Source: Isoetes taiwanensis (taxonomy: Eukaryota; Streptophyta; Lycopodiopsida; Isoetales; Isoetaceae). Taken from it: DNA of 64,000 nucleotides. Below are positions 31,414-42,544 of this stretch, piece after piece. Made by a program: the position numbers and the translations under genes. The stretch is from NCBI GenBank assembly GCA_021234155.1, contig JAJEKV010000010.1:22714833-22778832 (forward strand), given 5' to 3'. How positions within the stretch are numbered: position 1 is the stretch's first letter; each line of letters begins with the position of its first letter. Under the pieces are notes generated by a model, which ran no database searches, was not told the origin of the DNA, and saw nothing but the letters and a program-made list of their open reading frames with translations.

Positions 31414-34400
31414 TCAACTATGAATGTCAAATATCTCCCTAATCCAATTAATATCATATTTGGTTTGCTCAATAATAGCCTGAGGCCAAATGATTTCCTC
31501 TTTGAAGATTAGGGAATTCCTCCCCTTCCACATCCTCCAGAGGAGAAGGTAGATGCGCCAATTCGATGGGTTCTCGGGAAGAAAGAAATCTGTGGAGCTC
31601 ATAGTTCTGAGATGAGGCATATCAAGCTCTATCTCAGCTAACTCCAGGGTCCATTCGGCCCATAAACAATTCCTAAAGAGGTGATTCTCATCTTCCTGAT
31701 CCTGCATACATCGAACACAGATGTTAGAATCCGCCATGTTCATCCTCCATCTCTTCGTGTTTGTTGCAAGAGCCTTGTGCCAGAGCTGCCATATAAAGGC
31801 TTTGACTTTTGGATGAATCGGGCTCTTCCATAAGAATATAAGATTCCTTTTGATCCTTAAAGGATCAGTATTCCATTTGCTATGGATTGTTATGGCCTGG
31901 TCTTTATTTAGAAATTTATAGGCCATTTTAACCTTGTAACCTTTGTACCCGTTTATATGCCACAAAGCTTCTGAATGGTGCCACTATCCACTGGCAAGTC
32001 TCTGGATAATACTATTAAACAAGGTCTCAGACTCCTCCCCTAGATCACTTAAAACCGAGTTATGATAGTCGAAACCGTTGATAATATCCCTGATAAAAAC
32101 AATTCCCCTGTTAGTCCATTGTTTAGTAAGGGCAGGGAAATGAGAGGCCAAGCAAGTGTTGGGATCATCAAGAATAAGGGATGGACTCCAGAAGATAGGT
32201 TGATCCTGAGAAAGGCCTTCCTTCCAAGTGTACATGCCTTTAACTTTGAACCACGCCCTGATCCACTTCTTTAAAATCAGAGGGGTGGAATTCGGGATGG
32301 TGAAAGGATAGAAAATACTAAAAGGGAGGTGCAACTTAAGCCCTCTCCACCCAAAAGGATGGCATCTCCCAATGTAATGCTTAATCAGAGCTTTGACTGG
32401 ATGGTTAATCTGATCTGTACAGGCCCTATAGAAGTATTTTGCTGCTAAAGCAGTTGCTTGCTTCTCTATATTAATGACTCCCAATCCTCCCATACTTTTG
32501 GTTTTACAGCACTCGTTCATGGAGACTGGGATCCAGCATCTTCTGTTAGTTCCACCTGCAATGAATCTACCAATAATACTTTGCATTTTAGAGTAGACCT
32601 TTTTAGGGGCCATAATAATGGATGACTGATAAACCTGAGAAGAGGAAATGACAGAATTTGCAAGAATACCCCTACCATTCTTAGAGAGAAATTTGGAGTT
32701 GAGGGAGTCCACCTTCCTGTAGAATTTATCCAAGAGGTCCCCCCACAGATCACTCGCGTTCACCCTAATAGCATAGGGGATCCCCAGGATTTTGGTTTTG
32801 GTGGTAGGAGAGAGATACATACATCCGAGAGATAAAGCTGCTTGCTCCCCCTTAGTCTGGTCCCTTGAGATTAGCTTTGTCTTGGCAGGATTGATATTAC
32901 AACCTGAGCATCTTCCGAAGTCTTCTAGAATCTGCTGTGTAGTTTGGATGGATTGATTGTCCAGGCCCATAAAAAGAAAAGTATCATCTGCAAAATGAAC
33001 ATTAAGAATATCCTCCATCTTTTGATTAGGGGGGAGTTTGAGCCCTTTGATCTCGTTGAGATTCCTAAGCTTTTGGAAGTTACTATGCAGACCTTCCATG
33101 ACAATTAGAAATAAGAAGGGTGCCAGGGGGCATCCTTGCTTAACTCCTCTTTTTATGTCAAAGAAGGGACTGCACTCCCCATTAATTAGGACAGCCGACC
33201 TTGAATTTTTCAGAATAGCCATGAGAATTGAAATTACCTCTTCCGAGAATCCTAGACTCTGGCAGCATTCTTGCAAAAATTTCCAACTTACCGTGTCGAA
33301 GGCCTTGGTGATATCCAATTTCAGAAGCCCTATGTTTTGTTTGGATTCCTTGGCCCAGCTTATCCCCAAAGATGCTGCTGCAACATTGTCCAAGATGTAT
33401 CTCCCTTTCAAATAGGCACTTTGAGTTTTACTTATGATTTCATCAAGAATAGGCTTGATTCTAGCTGCAATTGAACCTGAAATGAGCTTATAGACCACAT
33501 TGGAAAGTGAGATAGGTCTGTAATCTGAAAAGGAAATAGGCATGTCATTTTTAGGGATGAGAGCAATAAGGCTAGTATTGATCTTGCAGTCCAACCTTTT
33601 GGTTAGTAAGAACTCATTAGCAATGGAAACCACAAAATTACCCAAAAGCCCCCATGCCTTCTTGAAGAATTCAGCAGGGAGGCCGTCTGGTCCAGGAGTT
33701 TTACCATTCTCCATGTCATTGAGCACCTTAAAAATCTCATTATTGCTGAAAGGTCTAGAAAGGCTGTTGTTCATGTCATTAGACACTCTGGCCTGAATAT
33801 CAATAAAATTGTTTATATCCTGAGAGTTGGTATCCCTAATGGTACCCATAATTCTGACAAAGTGCTCTTTAGCAGCCTCTTTAAGTTGATTGTCGTCCTC
33901 AATGTTATTTCCCTCCCAAAGGACACTATAAATGTGATTTTTCTTAATCCTCCCTTTGGCCTTAATGAAAAAATACTTGGAGTTAGCCCTCTCATCTTCC
34001 ATAAGCTCCTTGACTTTGGCCTTAACCTTCCATCCTTTAGCAATCCTAATTTCTTCCCTTTCAATCTGAATCTTAAGATCTTCTTTATTCTGGCCCTGAG
34101 CTGTTCCGTACTGATTTCTCAATTCCTGCAGGTGAATAGTCTCTTTCTGATAGATCTCCTTACCCCATACTTTTAACCAGCCTTTAATGTTCTTAGTGGT
34201 CCTTACCCACCAATCCATCCACCCGATATCATTCCTGGGTTTATCTTCCAGATCCAGCACCTGAGCTAACTTGGTAAGAAAATCCTCTTGATCCAGCAGA
34301 TTAGTATTTAACTTGAAATAGGAATTCCTCTTCCTCTGATTATTGTTGGAGTTAATATTGATAAGCTGAGGGTAGTGGTCAGAGATGGTATAATTTGAAA

Positions 34401-35060
34401 GATTGGAGACCCTAGAGCTGCTGTTCCATAAGGATTCACTAAGGTAGAACCTATCATGAAGACAACATATAGGCTGGACTCTGTGATCATTCCAGCTATA
34501 GGAATGGGGGACCACTCTTGCCGGTGTCCTGTAAGTAAAGTCATCCACTTATCATTTTCTTCCCCACTGAGAGCCCTGAAATTAGCGCTCCTCATATAGT
34601 CATGAGTAACCATATTAAAGTCTCCCCCAATAATAATCTCATCATAAGGGATACTATTCAAGCTGTTGTTTATAATGTTCCAAAGCTGAGCCCTTTCAGC
34701 TGGTTGATGATAAGCATAAATGTTCACTAGAGCAATTCTAATATTCCCTATATTATCGTGTAAAATCTGCCACCTCTTACTACCATCATGCATCATCTGA
34801 ATGTCACCCAGATTAATCCTGTTGTGCCAAGCAATGGAAATACCAGCCGAAGAATTATTAGCTTTGAGAGACTAGTGATTAAAGTTAGTAGGTAGAACCT
34901 CCCTAATCATATTATCTATACTATCATCATGAATCTTATGCTCTTGAAAGAAAATGAAGTCTAAATTCATAGAAACAAGACAAACTTTCACCCTTCCTCT
35001 TTTCAGATTAGAGTTAATACCCTGCAAGTTCCAAGTAATCCTCTTGAGATTTATATCCAT
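31414..35060 (-). pseudogene. LINE ORF2: endonuclease, reverse transcriptase, zf-RVT
   Basis: Starts at 35060, overlapping the end of ORF1 by about 10 bases. The AP-type endonuclease shows ITWNLQGIN and FFQEHK, an in-frame TAG at 34872, then GGDFN. A frame change near 34550 leads into a 854-codon frame (34548-31984). That frame holds the SDHYP endonuclease motif (56-60), then the RT: NGKTPGPDGLPAEFF, LLKLDITKAFDTV (Asp 412), RGVKQGCPLAPFLF and FADD (519-522). One TAG at 31984 separates it from the same-frame zf-RVT domain (31965-31414, ICVRC...ENHLFRNC). Target-primed reverse transcription is the family mechanism. Few lesions, so a fairly recent copy. Confidence 0.88.
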
Positions 35061-37627
35061 TTAACTGGGGGTTTAGTCTTCCTTGGGGACCTTCTCGGTG
35101 GCCCCATGATCTTATACCTTTTGTTTCCTTTTCCCTTCTTTTTACCTCTTGAAACTAGGCTCCATTCCAAATTCTGAAATTGATCATGATCCTCCTGATC
35201 AGAACTTTCAGAGTCTTCATTTATGGATGTGGACCTAGTGTTGGGGACCACCTGCCCACATGTGCTAATAGAGGAAACTACAAAGTTAGCCGGGTCAATA
35301 CAAATGAGAAGCTTGGGAGGGAATTGCAAAATTATTCTACCCTCCTGATCGATCCCCTGAATAGGATTGGGGTAGACAAAGGAAGAGGAGTAGGAGGAGT
35401 AGTAGGGTCTTGCTTAACCATAATAATTTCCTTGTTACTATCACTACCTTCCCCTTTTTCCTCTGCAATTTTACTTTTGGGTCTCCATACCTGATTCCCC
35501 TGATCAGGGGTTTTGTCTTTGTCTTTGACTTTCTCTTTACCTTTATTTATTGGCTCCCTCTGGAAATTAGCCACAGGCTCTTTAGAATAGGATATTTCAA
35601 GCTCAATAAATTTAGAGCTGCTAATTTTGCAGGGAATTTTATCCACCCAGGGGGAATGGATTTTTTTCTGGATACAAACTGCCAGGATATTGGTTTGAGG
35701 GATAGAAATCTGAATGACCTCTCCCAATTTACTTGCAATGGCATTCAAGTGAGAAGTAGTCCAAAATCCAGGAGGGAGATTAGTACTGGAAATCCATGTA
35801 GTGGTGGCAACTGTCGAAAAATCACCAGGGACATAAGTCGGGTCCCATTTCATCAAATACACCATCATACCCAGGATAGCATGAATTTTTCTTGAGAGGA
35901 TATGGTAAACATTCTTTTCCTCCCTACAGATGATTTGTAGGTTTTTTGATCCAATTTAAGGATGGATAGAATAGGGATAGCCTGAGTTTTAGTTATCAAA
36001 TACTTAACTTCCCCAATAGAAGGGCACTTTTGAGGGAAGTGGATCAGAATACCATGCTTAGAATTTCTAATAATAGCAGGATTATCATTAATAGCATCCA
36101 AATCAAGAAGATCTTTATTCTCCTCATTAGAGACAGTACTAGAATCAGAAGGATTTGAAAGCAATACATTCTTATAGGATTTACCGTTGGTCTTGTCGTA
36201 CTTGCCCATAAGAGGAACCGAGGACTTCAGCATTTGATCAGAAATTTTCGTTCTATTCTTGTCCAGGTTCTTTCTTGAAAGCATGTTACAGTTGGTGCAC
36301 TCACAGCTTTCTGCTTCAATCGGATGGAAATAACCATTGCTGTCCTGTATCTCGCATTTGCTGGTCTCCTCAAGGGGGTACTGGTATGCTATGTATTCCA
36401 TTTCCGCATCCTTAAGAGTATCATTGGCAAAAAATGACATTCTTCTTTTAAACTCCTTCCGAAATTCTTCAATGACATGGTCATCTGCCTCCTCCCATAT
36501 TTTGACCAATCTGAAGGAAGCTTTGGATTTCCAACCCAAATCCTCTAACTCTTCAGCCAGGCTTTTTGCTGCTTGCAGCATTTCCGTCATCGATCTCCTA
36601 AAGATCTGATTCTTGAGACTGCAACAATCTTCTTTGGAGTGACCTGTTTTAACTCTGATTAGTTGGTAAAGGAGGAGGTCCATTTCCTGTAGTTTCTGAA
36701 GCATCTGCCATACAAGATCTCTGTCGCTGGCCTTTCCCTCGGCATACTGATTTTCCAACCTTTGCATCTCCAACCTACATACTATCCCTCTTTCTGAATT
36801 CCCATACATACTGCAGTGGCCTCCTGTTGTTCCCGAATAATATCAAATGCTGCCTTAAGCTCTTTCATTTTAACCCATGTTTGATCTTTCTTGCTATCCA
36901 GCACAAAGATTTGATCCCCGTATTTGATCACCAAGATGGGGTCCGTGTCCTTGTACTCATAGGGAATCCTTGCCGAAGAGGAGCTCCCTGCCTTTGGTTT
37001 CTCTGTGGTGGCTTTCGGCTTCATGGCGCAGGGCAAGACAGGAACAGAGGCGGAGAGAGAGCGCTTAGGAGAAGGGCCTTCTGCAACCCTCGCACAAACC
37101 CCGAGGATAGGGACACAAAGGACACTGCCAAAAAAGGACTTAAAAAATCCTAAAAAATCTAAGAAACTAGAGAAATCCAAAGGACGCCTTTTCACTAAAA
37201 TTCCCTGTACCCCAGCACAGAATCCCAAAACTGACAGGGATTAGTTAGCTACAGAAAACCTCCAAACCACTGTATCGATATCTGGGATAGTTCTTGCTGG
37301 TTCCATATCAAAGAACGTGGCCCAATGGTAAATTGGCTCAACCCCAAAATCCACCGGGCAGTTCATAAGAAAGAGGTTTCTTTCGAAATTGTTTCCCAGA
37401 AAAGGCTGTGAATTGTGTATGCGAACCCTTATGGATCCCTCCCTGTCAAAGCAGAGGATACACAAATAGAAGAAGTTAAAGCTGATTCTGCAAAAACCGA
37501 CTCTGGACCTTGTTTCAAAAGCTAATCTGATCAGATTTTCAATTATCAACACCGATTCTTGATGGTCCCGAGGAATTTGAGGGAACCCCAATCCATGGAG
37601 AACAGCCTCTAACAAGGCCTCATCCAT
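35051..37627 (-). pseudogene. LINE ORF1 region (nucleic-acid-binding protein, frameshifted)
   Basis: Five open segments in three frames follow each other: 37627-37241, 37228-36782, 36809-35865, 35868-35332 and 35329-35051. The first two share a frame, separated by a stop near 37240. Helical charged segments (36800-36400) are followed by a Cys-rich patch (CECTNCNM). The segment at 35868-35332 recalls the DUF4283-type N-domain of plant L1 ORF1 (a WISSTNLPPGFWT stretch). The last segment ends basic (RRSPRKTKPP). It should coat LINE RNA. Several indels make it non-functional. Confidence 0.6.
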
Positions 37628-37721
37628 CAGAGCTGAAGGGTTCCTTGCAAGTCCTCGGAGCGTTGGGTCGGTGAAGGAAGGCGCGAGCAGTTAGCGCCTC
37701 AACGTCCATCTCTCCGGTGTC

Positions 37722-38030
37722 TCTTAAGCTCCATTTCTAGAATCAGAAAGTGATTAGAGCACATCACATCAGTTCTAATATCTTAGCAATCAGATAGTGA
37801 TGGCTGGCACAACACATCAGTTCTAATTTATCATTATAAACCATAGAACATCTGCGAATTTATATCTTAAGCTCCATTTCTAGAATCAAATACTGATCAG
37901 AGCACATCACACCAGTATCTTAGCAATCAGATAGTGATGGCTGGCACAACACTAGTTCTAATTTATCATAATAAACCATAGAACATCTCCTAAGTTATAT
38001 CTTAAGCTCCATTTCTAGAACAAAAAATGT
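37722..38030. repeat. Tandem repeat of ~140 bp
   Basis: Units start TCTTAAGCTCCATTTCTAGA at about 37722, 37866 and 38004 (spacing 144 and 138) and contain AGCAATCAGATAGTGATGGC and AATAAACCATAGAACATCT. The first 17 bases of the first unit are also the LINE target duplication. Confidence 0.8.
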
Positions 38031-39690
38031 ATCTATCCTCTGCTGATTTCAACAAACTCTTCCAGTTTTCATCATGGGATTGATCCCATAAAAACAAGTT
38101 GTACCATGCAATACATAAAATGTGCTCCAGGTCAATTGATGGCGTATCTTCAGCTAAACTCTTTTGATTCTATGAAGAAGTGTTCAAATTTAAGCATATG
38201 AAACTAAACCTGCATTAGAGAAGGATGGCATGTTAGCTTGGTGTGTGAGCATGTGACAGGATTGGAAGCAGCCAAAATACAAGAATGATTGTTTTATACC
38301 TTTGATTATTATCGTTCTTCAAAAGGTTCGATTCATGCTTCAAATGGATCTGCACAAATTAGAACACATTTATGATTTTCTGATATAACGTATAGCGGAA
38401 ATGTTTTTTTTAGCACGACCTATGATAAAACCGATTTGCCTTGACGACACTCTTGAAAGGAGGATTTGGCACAAAGCTAAACACATGCCAGTTGCTAAAG
38501 CAAAAGGAAAAGGACCATTTTGGGTGATAGTAATGGTGATCCGAGCTTATTTGGGGTTCAAAGCCCTTCATTTCCTTATTGCTGTAGAATGTGATCCGGC
38601 CCTAGCCTACCATCCTTGCCAGAAATGTATTTCCCCCTTCCTTTCAAGTGCGGGTGTAATCTTTGAATTGATCAAGAAGAAAAAGACTTGGCAGTACCAG
38701 TTACTGCTGCAAATGGATTCCATATACAGAAACACAGTTTAGAACATGAGCTGATTTGCAACTTAGTTCAATGCTTAATTGGACTTTGGAGCATTACTGC
38801 AAAGCAAAATCAGGTACTTCAAGTTCTACTCAAACAATAATATGTATGAATAGGTAATTCTCATGATTTACTTTGTTGGTTGGATATTTGGGTGCAATTT
38901 TTGTCACCGCATGTATTTTGAAACTTTTGTGCACTTATCTGCACAAAAATCAGGTAGATCTAGACAATTCTTTGAGATACAAAAGCTTTGGGCTAATACC
39001 ATGTAATGTACACATTAATTTGAGCTTTCAGATTATATTTGCTGGATATACATTTGATGTAAGGAGTTATCTGGACTTAAAGAAATACTGAAGGTTTTGT
39101 ACTTTATTATGACAGCAACATTCTGGTGTTATATTGAAATATTAGATCTTTTCTACTTGATGCTTTTTGCTCTTATAGATCTGTCTTACAAGCATTTGAA
39201 CTGCAGAAAGATGTCTCGTGCTCAAAATGCATAAAGATCAAGGAGCAGATATGTCTTTCCTAAAATTAGAACCTGAGATTTTGTTTGTATTATTCAACTA
39301 TAGGAACCTCCCTATGTGGCTTTACTAGAGATTTTGAAGACTATGAGTGAAAGCAAAATTTCATATAATCACTTTATTGTACATCATGTAGAGTCAAGGA
39401 AAAGAACTCAGATGATAATTGCATGCTTACTTGATGTTGTCTGTAGTCTAGAATACAAATAATTTGATGGTCTTTGTTGAGGTGTTCCCTTTATGGGTTT
39501 AGCAAAGGAAATCCTGCTACTCATGTACAATACTTGCACATTTGATCAACCAATTTCTTCAACTGTGGCTTATATATTTGTAGCTTATATATTTACAATC
39601 AGAATAGACTAGCATATTCCAGGTCTTTCAAGTTTCAATTATTTTTGTTGATGATGTGCTAGATATTAAAAATGTTCAATTATGATGCAA
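38031..39690. other. Interval without a recognised gene
   Basis: AT-rich. One plus-strand frame of 113 codons (38401-38742) contains the stretch AKAKGKGPFWV and a Cys pair (CQKC), but no family is evident and it has no supporting context. A second short frame lies at 38873-39091. Nothing else is supported. Confidence 0.35.
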
Positions 39691-39699
39691 CAAGGCCCC

Positions 39700-40540
39700 T
39701 GGAGCCGATCTGAAGCCGCTGGAACAGAATGGTTTTCTAAGCCGATCTGAAGCCGCTGGATCTGAGCCGATTTTAAGCCGCTGATGACAGCTGCAGACTG
39801 TTAGAAAAGCTCCATAAAGCTCCACTCTTTTCGGTCCAAATTAATCTGGTCAAGCAGAGCCACTAGGAATTTGTATTCAGTTCACTTCAATTCAGTGGAG
39901 TCTGATTTTGTAGGCCCACCCTCTAGCTTCTCGCCTCCTTAGTCGAGAAATAAGCCAATTTTTTCCTTATACATTAATTCTTTTAGTTAATTATATTAAT
40001 ATTAATGTTAATTATAATGGTTAATTATATTAGTTAAGAGTATATTGATTATATTATCAGGGGTTGCCATCCCAACTTCCATGTTGCCCATCTTTGCCCC
40101 GTTTGCCCTTTCTCTTGCCCCTCCCCATTCGCCCCTTTGCCCCTTTCTTTGCAGCTTTGCCCCTCTTGCCCCGTTCTATTATATTTACCCATTATATTAT
40201 TTATTTTTTTTTTTTTTTTTTTTTTTTTTTATCCATCCCTTCTCCCCCTTTGCCCATGCCTTCCTCATTTGCCATCCCCTCTCCACCCTTTGCCCCTCCC
40301 CTTGCCATCTCCCCTTTGCCCCTCCCTTTGCCATTCCGTTTGCCATCCCTCTCCCTCTTTGCCCCTTTGTCCAGCCACCCTCCATTCTCCCCGTCCTTCC
40401 CATCCTTCTCCCTTCTCCATTGCCCTCGTCCCTTCCCTACCCCCTTTTGCTCTCACCCTGCCCTCGTTTTTTATAAACTTTCTCAACTGTTTATTTGGAA
40501 ATTTTGTGAGAAAATACCATGAACAAGTTCTTGCTGTATG
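39700..40540. repeat. Low-complexity: short repeats, AT block, C/T-rich tract
   Basis: GCCGATCTGAAGCCGCTGGA-type repeats (39713-39785) precede an AT-only block of TTAATTATATTAA words (about 39985-40060). A 400-bp pyrimidine-rich tract (40070-40470) built from CCCCTTTGCC-like words follows, with T30 near 40200-40230. Long translations on both strands here are composition artefacts. Confidence 0.75.
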
Positions 40541-40561
40541 ATCTGAAAATCTAACAGTGAT

Positions 40562-41000
40562 TCAATGCAATTCAGTATGAGTTCCAAACGTCAGGATCTG
40601 ACCCACTTCAATTAAATGGAGCTTAAAACCCTTAGCAGTAATAAGCTCGCTGATAAACTGTACATTTGTATATATTAGTGTAACCATGGATACAATTGAG
40701 CTCGCATGTCTAGGACCTCCTAGATATACGATCAATGCTAGTGCAACTACTGAAAGCATTTGCAATATCACATGTGGTGGTTGGTTAGGTGTAACCAACC
40801 CGGCACATCGTGCCTGGATAGCATATGCTGGGCAATTTTGAAGTGTGTGGTACTCATCTTCAATAACTCCCATTTGACAACATCGACAGACCATGTGTTC
40901 TCGCTCTCCCTGGTCCCATCTGCCTATTTCAAATCAGAGGTGGTGTGCATCAGTGCAATAGATGCAATTGTTCTACGCTTCATCTGCAAATGTAAAAACA
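40562..41000 (-). pseudogene. LINE C-terminal zinc-finger remnant
   Basis: A minus-strand frame (40894-40562) has CRCCQMGVIEDEYHTLQNCPAY, a CxxC...H...C cluster like the domain that follows RT in many non-LTR elements. The preceding sequence (MHTTSDL, then a stop, then TREREHMV) also fits that family's pattern. No RT is attached and stops are present, so this looks like an old 5'-truncated LINE of a type different from the plant L1s here. Confidence 0.35.
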
Positions 41001-41948
41001 AGTATTAATCTGGACCCATGGCAAGCATGGAATTAATTTGTTTTTTGTAATATGATGTCTTTACCAGCTTTAAAGCATTGGCATCCTAAAAGTCTAGATA
41101 TGGCTTCAAACAACTGTGGCCCTCATTGTTCTGCACCTGTATATACCCTTGTTCCTGCAGATTCTATCTATAGAACCTACTGGCTCGTTTCTCCTTCCAA
41201 CAGGCTTTAAGACGTTGTGGACCCATGGCCATTGTGTAGGTTAGAAGGTGAACATCTCTTATGTTTACCACCTTCTGACAATATATTATGTGACATTCCA
41301 GAGCAGCACGTTGAAGAGGTAAGAATGTTGTCTCTTGCAGAAGAATTGGATACAGGACCGTGGACTTGGCTCTAAGTGCTCGAGCAAAAAAAGCTTTCTA
41401 ACTAAAGGTAACATGAACTAAGGGTCGCCTGGCTTTCTAGTGACTCATACATATGCTTCCTGAACTTAGCAAGCTTAGATTAGATGCCTCAGAACTCAAA
41501 ATCCGATCAACAGAGGTATAACCTACAATTAACAAAAGAATTAGAACGTGATAACACACCAAACATTGCAGGGACAAATCACACAGATATCTTGGACCAT
41601 AGCACTCTCACAAAAAGCAAGCCGCCTAATGACATCTGCACATACTTCCTGGTTTCTTTCCATGGGATAAACGAGACCGTGCTATGGCTAGGGCAAATGC
41701 TAAAGAGCAGCAATCCACGTAAAGAAAAGGGGCCATATGTCCACGTCTAGGTCCATATAAGGCGCAAATGAGAGAATGCGAAACTTGCCGTATCAAATCA
41801 TTTACCCTCGAAAGATTTCTGACCGAACACTGCAAGGTCGCGAGGAAGAGCAACTCTTGACTATGTCCTTTCATATCTCCTTGTCTACTTTTGCCGATTT
41901 TCTAATTTCCATAGCCCTTAATTTCTAAAATTGAAGATCTAATTGTAT

Positions 41949-42050
41949 AGGCTAGTACCACCTCAGACTTTGCAGAGGTGGAGGTATATAGGCTAGTAGC
42001 ACCTCAGACTTTGCAGGGTGGAGGTGCTACGTGGATAGGCTAGAATTGTT
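41949..42050. repeat. Short tandem repeat upstream of the Rab3GAP gene
   Basis: ATAGGCTAGTACCACCTCAG plus ACTTTGCAGAGGTGGAGGT occurs twice, with a third partial ATAGGCTAG. Each unit contains small inverted repeats (CCACCTC and GAGGTGG). Confidence 0.6.
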
Positions 42051-42085
42051 GGTTGAGGTGGCGTGCAAGAAAATAGTAATTTTAA

Positions 42086-42271
42086 GGGCGCTTTCCCATG
42101 GGCAGAAAACCTTCAGGTTTCCTGAAGGCCTGGTCTGCTTTTCGGATGTTCCCATGAGCTGAGAACCGGAGTGGCTGAGGTTACGGACCTCGTTTAGAAA
42201 ATAATCGCGAGGAATACTTTTGGACCTGGGCCTGACCTCATCCAGGTCCGGCCGTCCATGGGAAAGCACCC
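42086..42271. mobile_element. Tourist/Harbinger-type MITE
   Basis: A 186-bp element with terminal inverted repeats GGGCGCTTTCCCATGG and CCATGGGAAAGCACCC (one mismatch), flanked by TAA on both sides (42083-42085 and 42272-42274). A 3-bp TAA duplication and G-rich termini fit the PIF/Harbinger (Tourist) group. It lies about 270 bp upstream of the start codon of the Rab3GAP gene, so it may be within its promoter or 5' UTR. Confidence 0.75.
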
Positions 42272-42544
42272 TAAGTATAGTTTTCTCCGCAAGACTATTA
42301 CGTTGGTAAATGTCCCTCGGGTTTATCCCTTAGGTTAGGAGATGTTGCTGCTGCTTTTTATATTTTGTTCCCGCAGGGTTTGACCCTAAACTTATCCTCT
42401 TTGTTACATGTTACGACGAAACGTGCCCTTTTGCTCGGTCTTCTGATCGGTGGCGGCATCGGTCTCCTTCTTCTCCACTTAACATGGCATCCAATTGGCG
42501 CAGAGGTTCTAAACAAGCATAGCAAAGATCAGTCCAAACTCCTG

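Larger units (their letters stand above)
21527..37721 (-). mobile_element. L1-type LINE, near full length, containing a nested PLE
   Basis: The LINE occupies 21527-21552 (part of its poly(A), seen as T on the plus strand) and 30818-37721. The PLE (21553-30817) is inserted into the tail. Its target duplication TCTTAAGCTCCATTTCT is at 21510-21526 and 37722-37738, so the two parts belong to one insertion. Minus-strand order from the 5' end at about 37720: ORF1 region, endonuclease, reverse transcriptase, zf-RVT, 3' UTR, A tail. Length without the PLE is about 6.9 kb, normal for a plant L1. Both ORFs contain stops and frameshifts. Confidence 0.85.

Noticed and set aside
38401-38742. A host gene of 113 codons
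   Set aside because: No recognisable family, no splice context, no partner exons; kept only as a note in the interval entry.
40045-40541. Three overlapping Pro/Leu-rich open frames
   Set aside because: Low-complexity CCCCTTTGCC tract; every frame is open because of composition.
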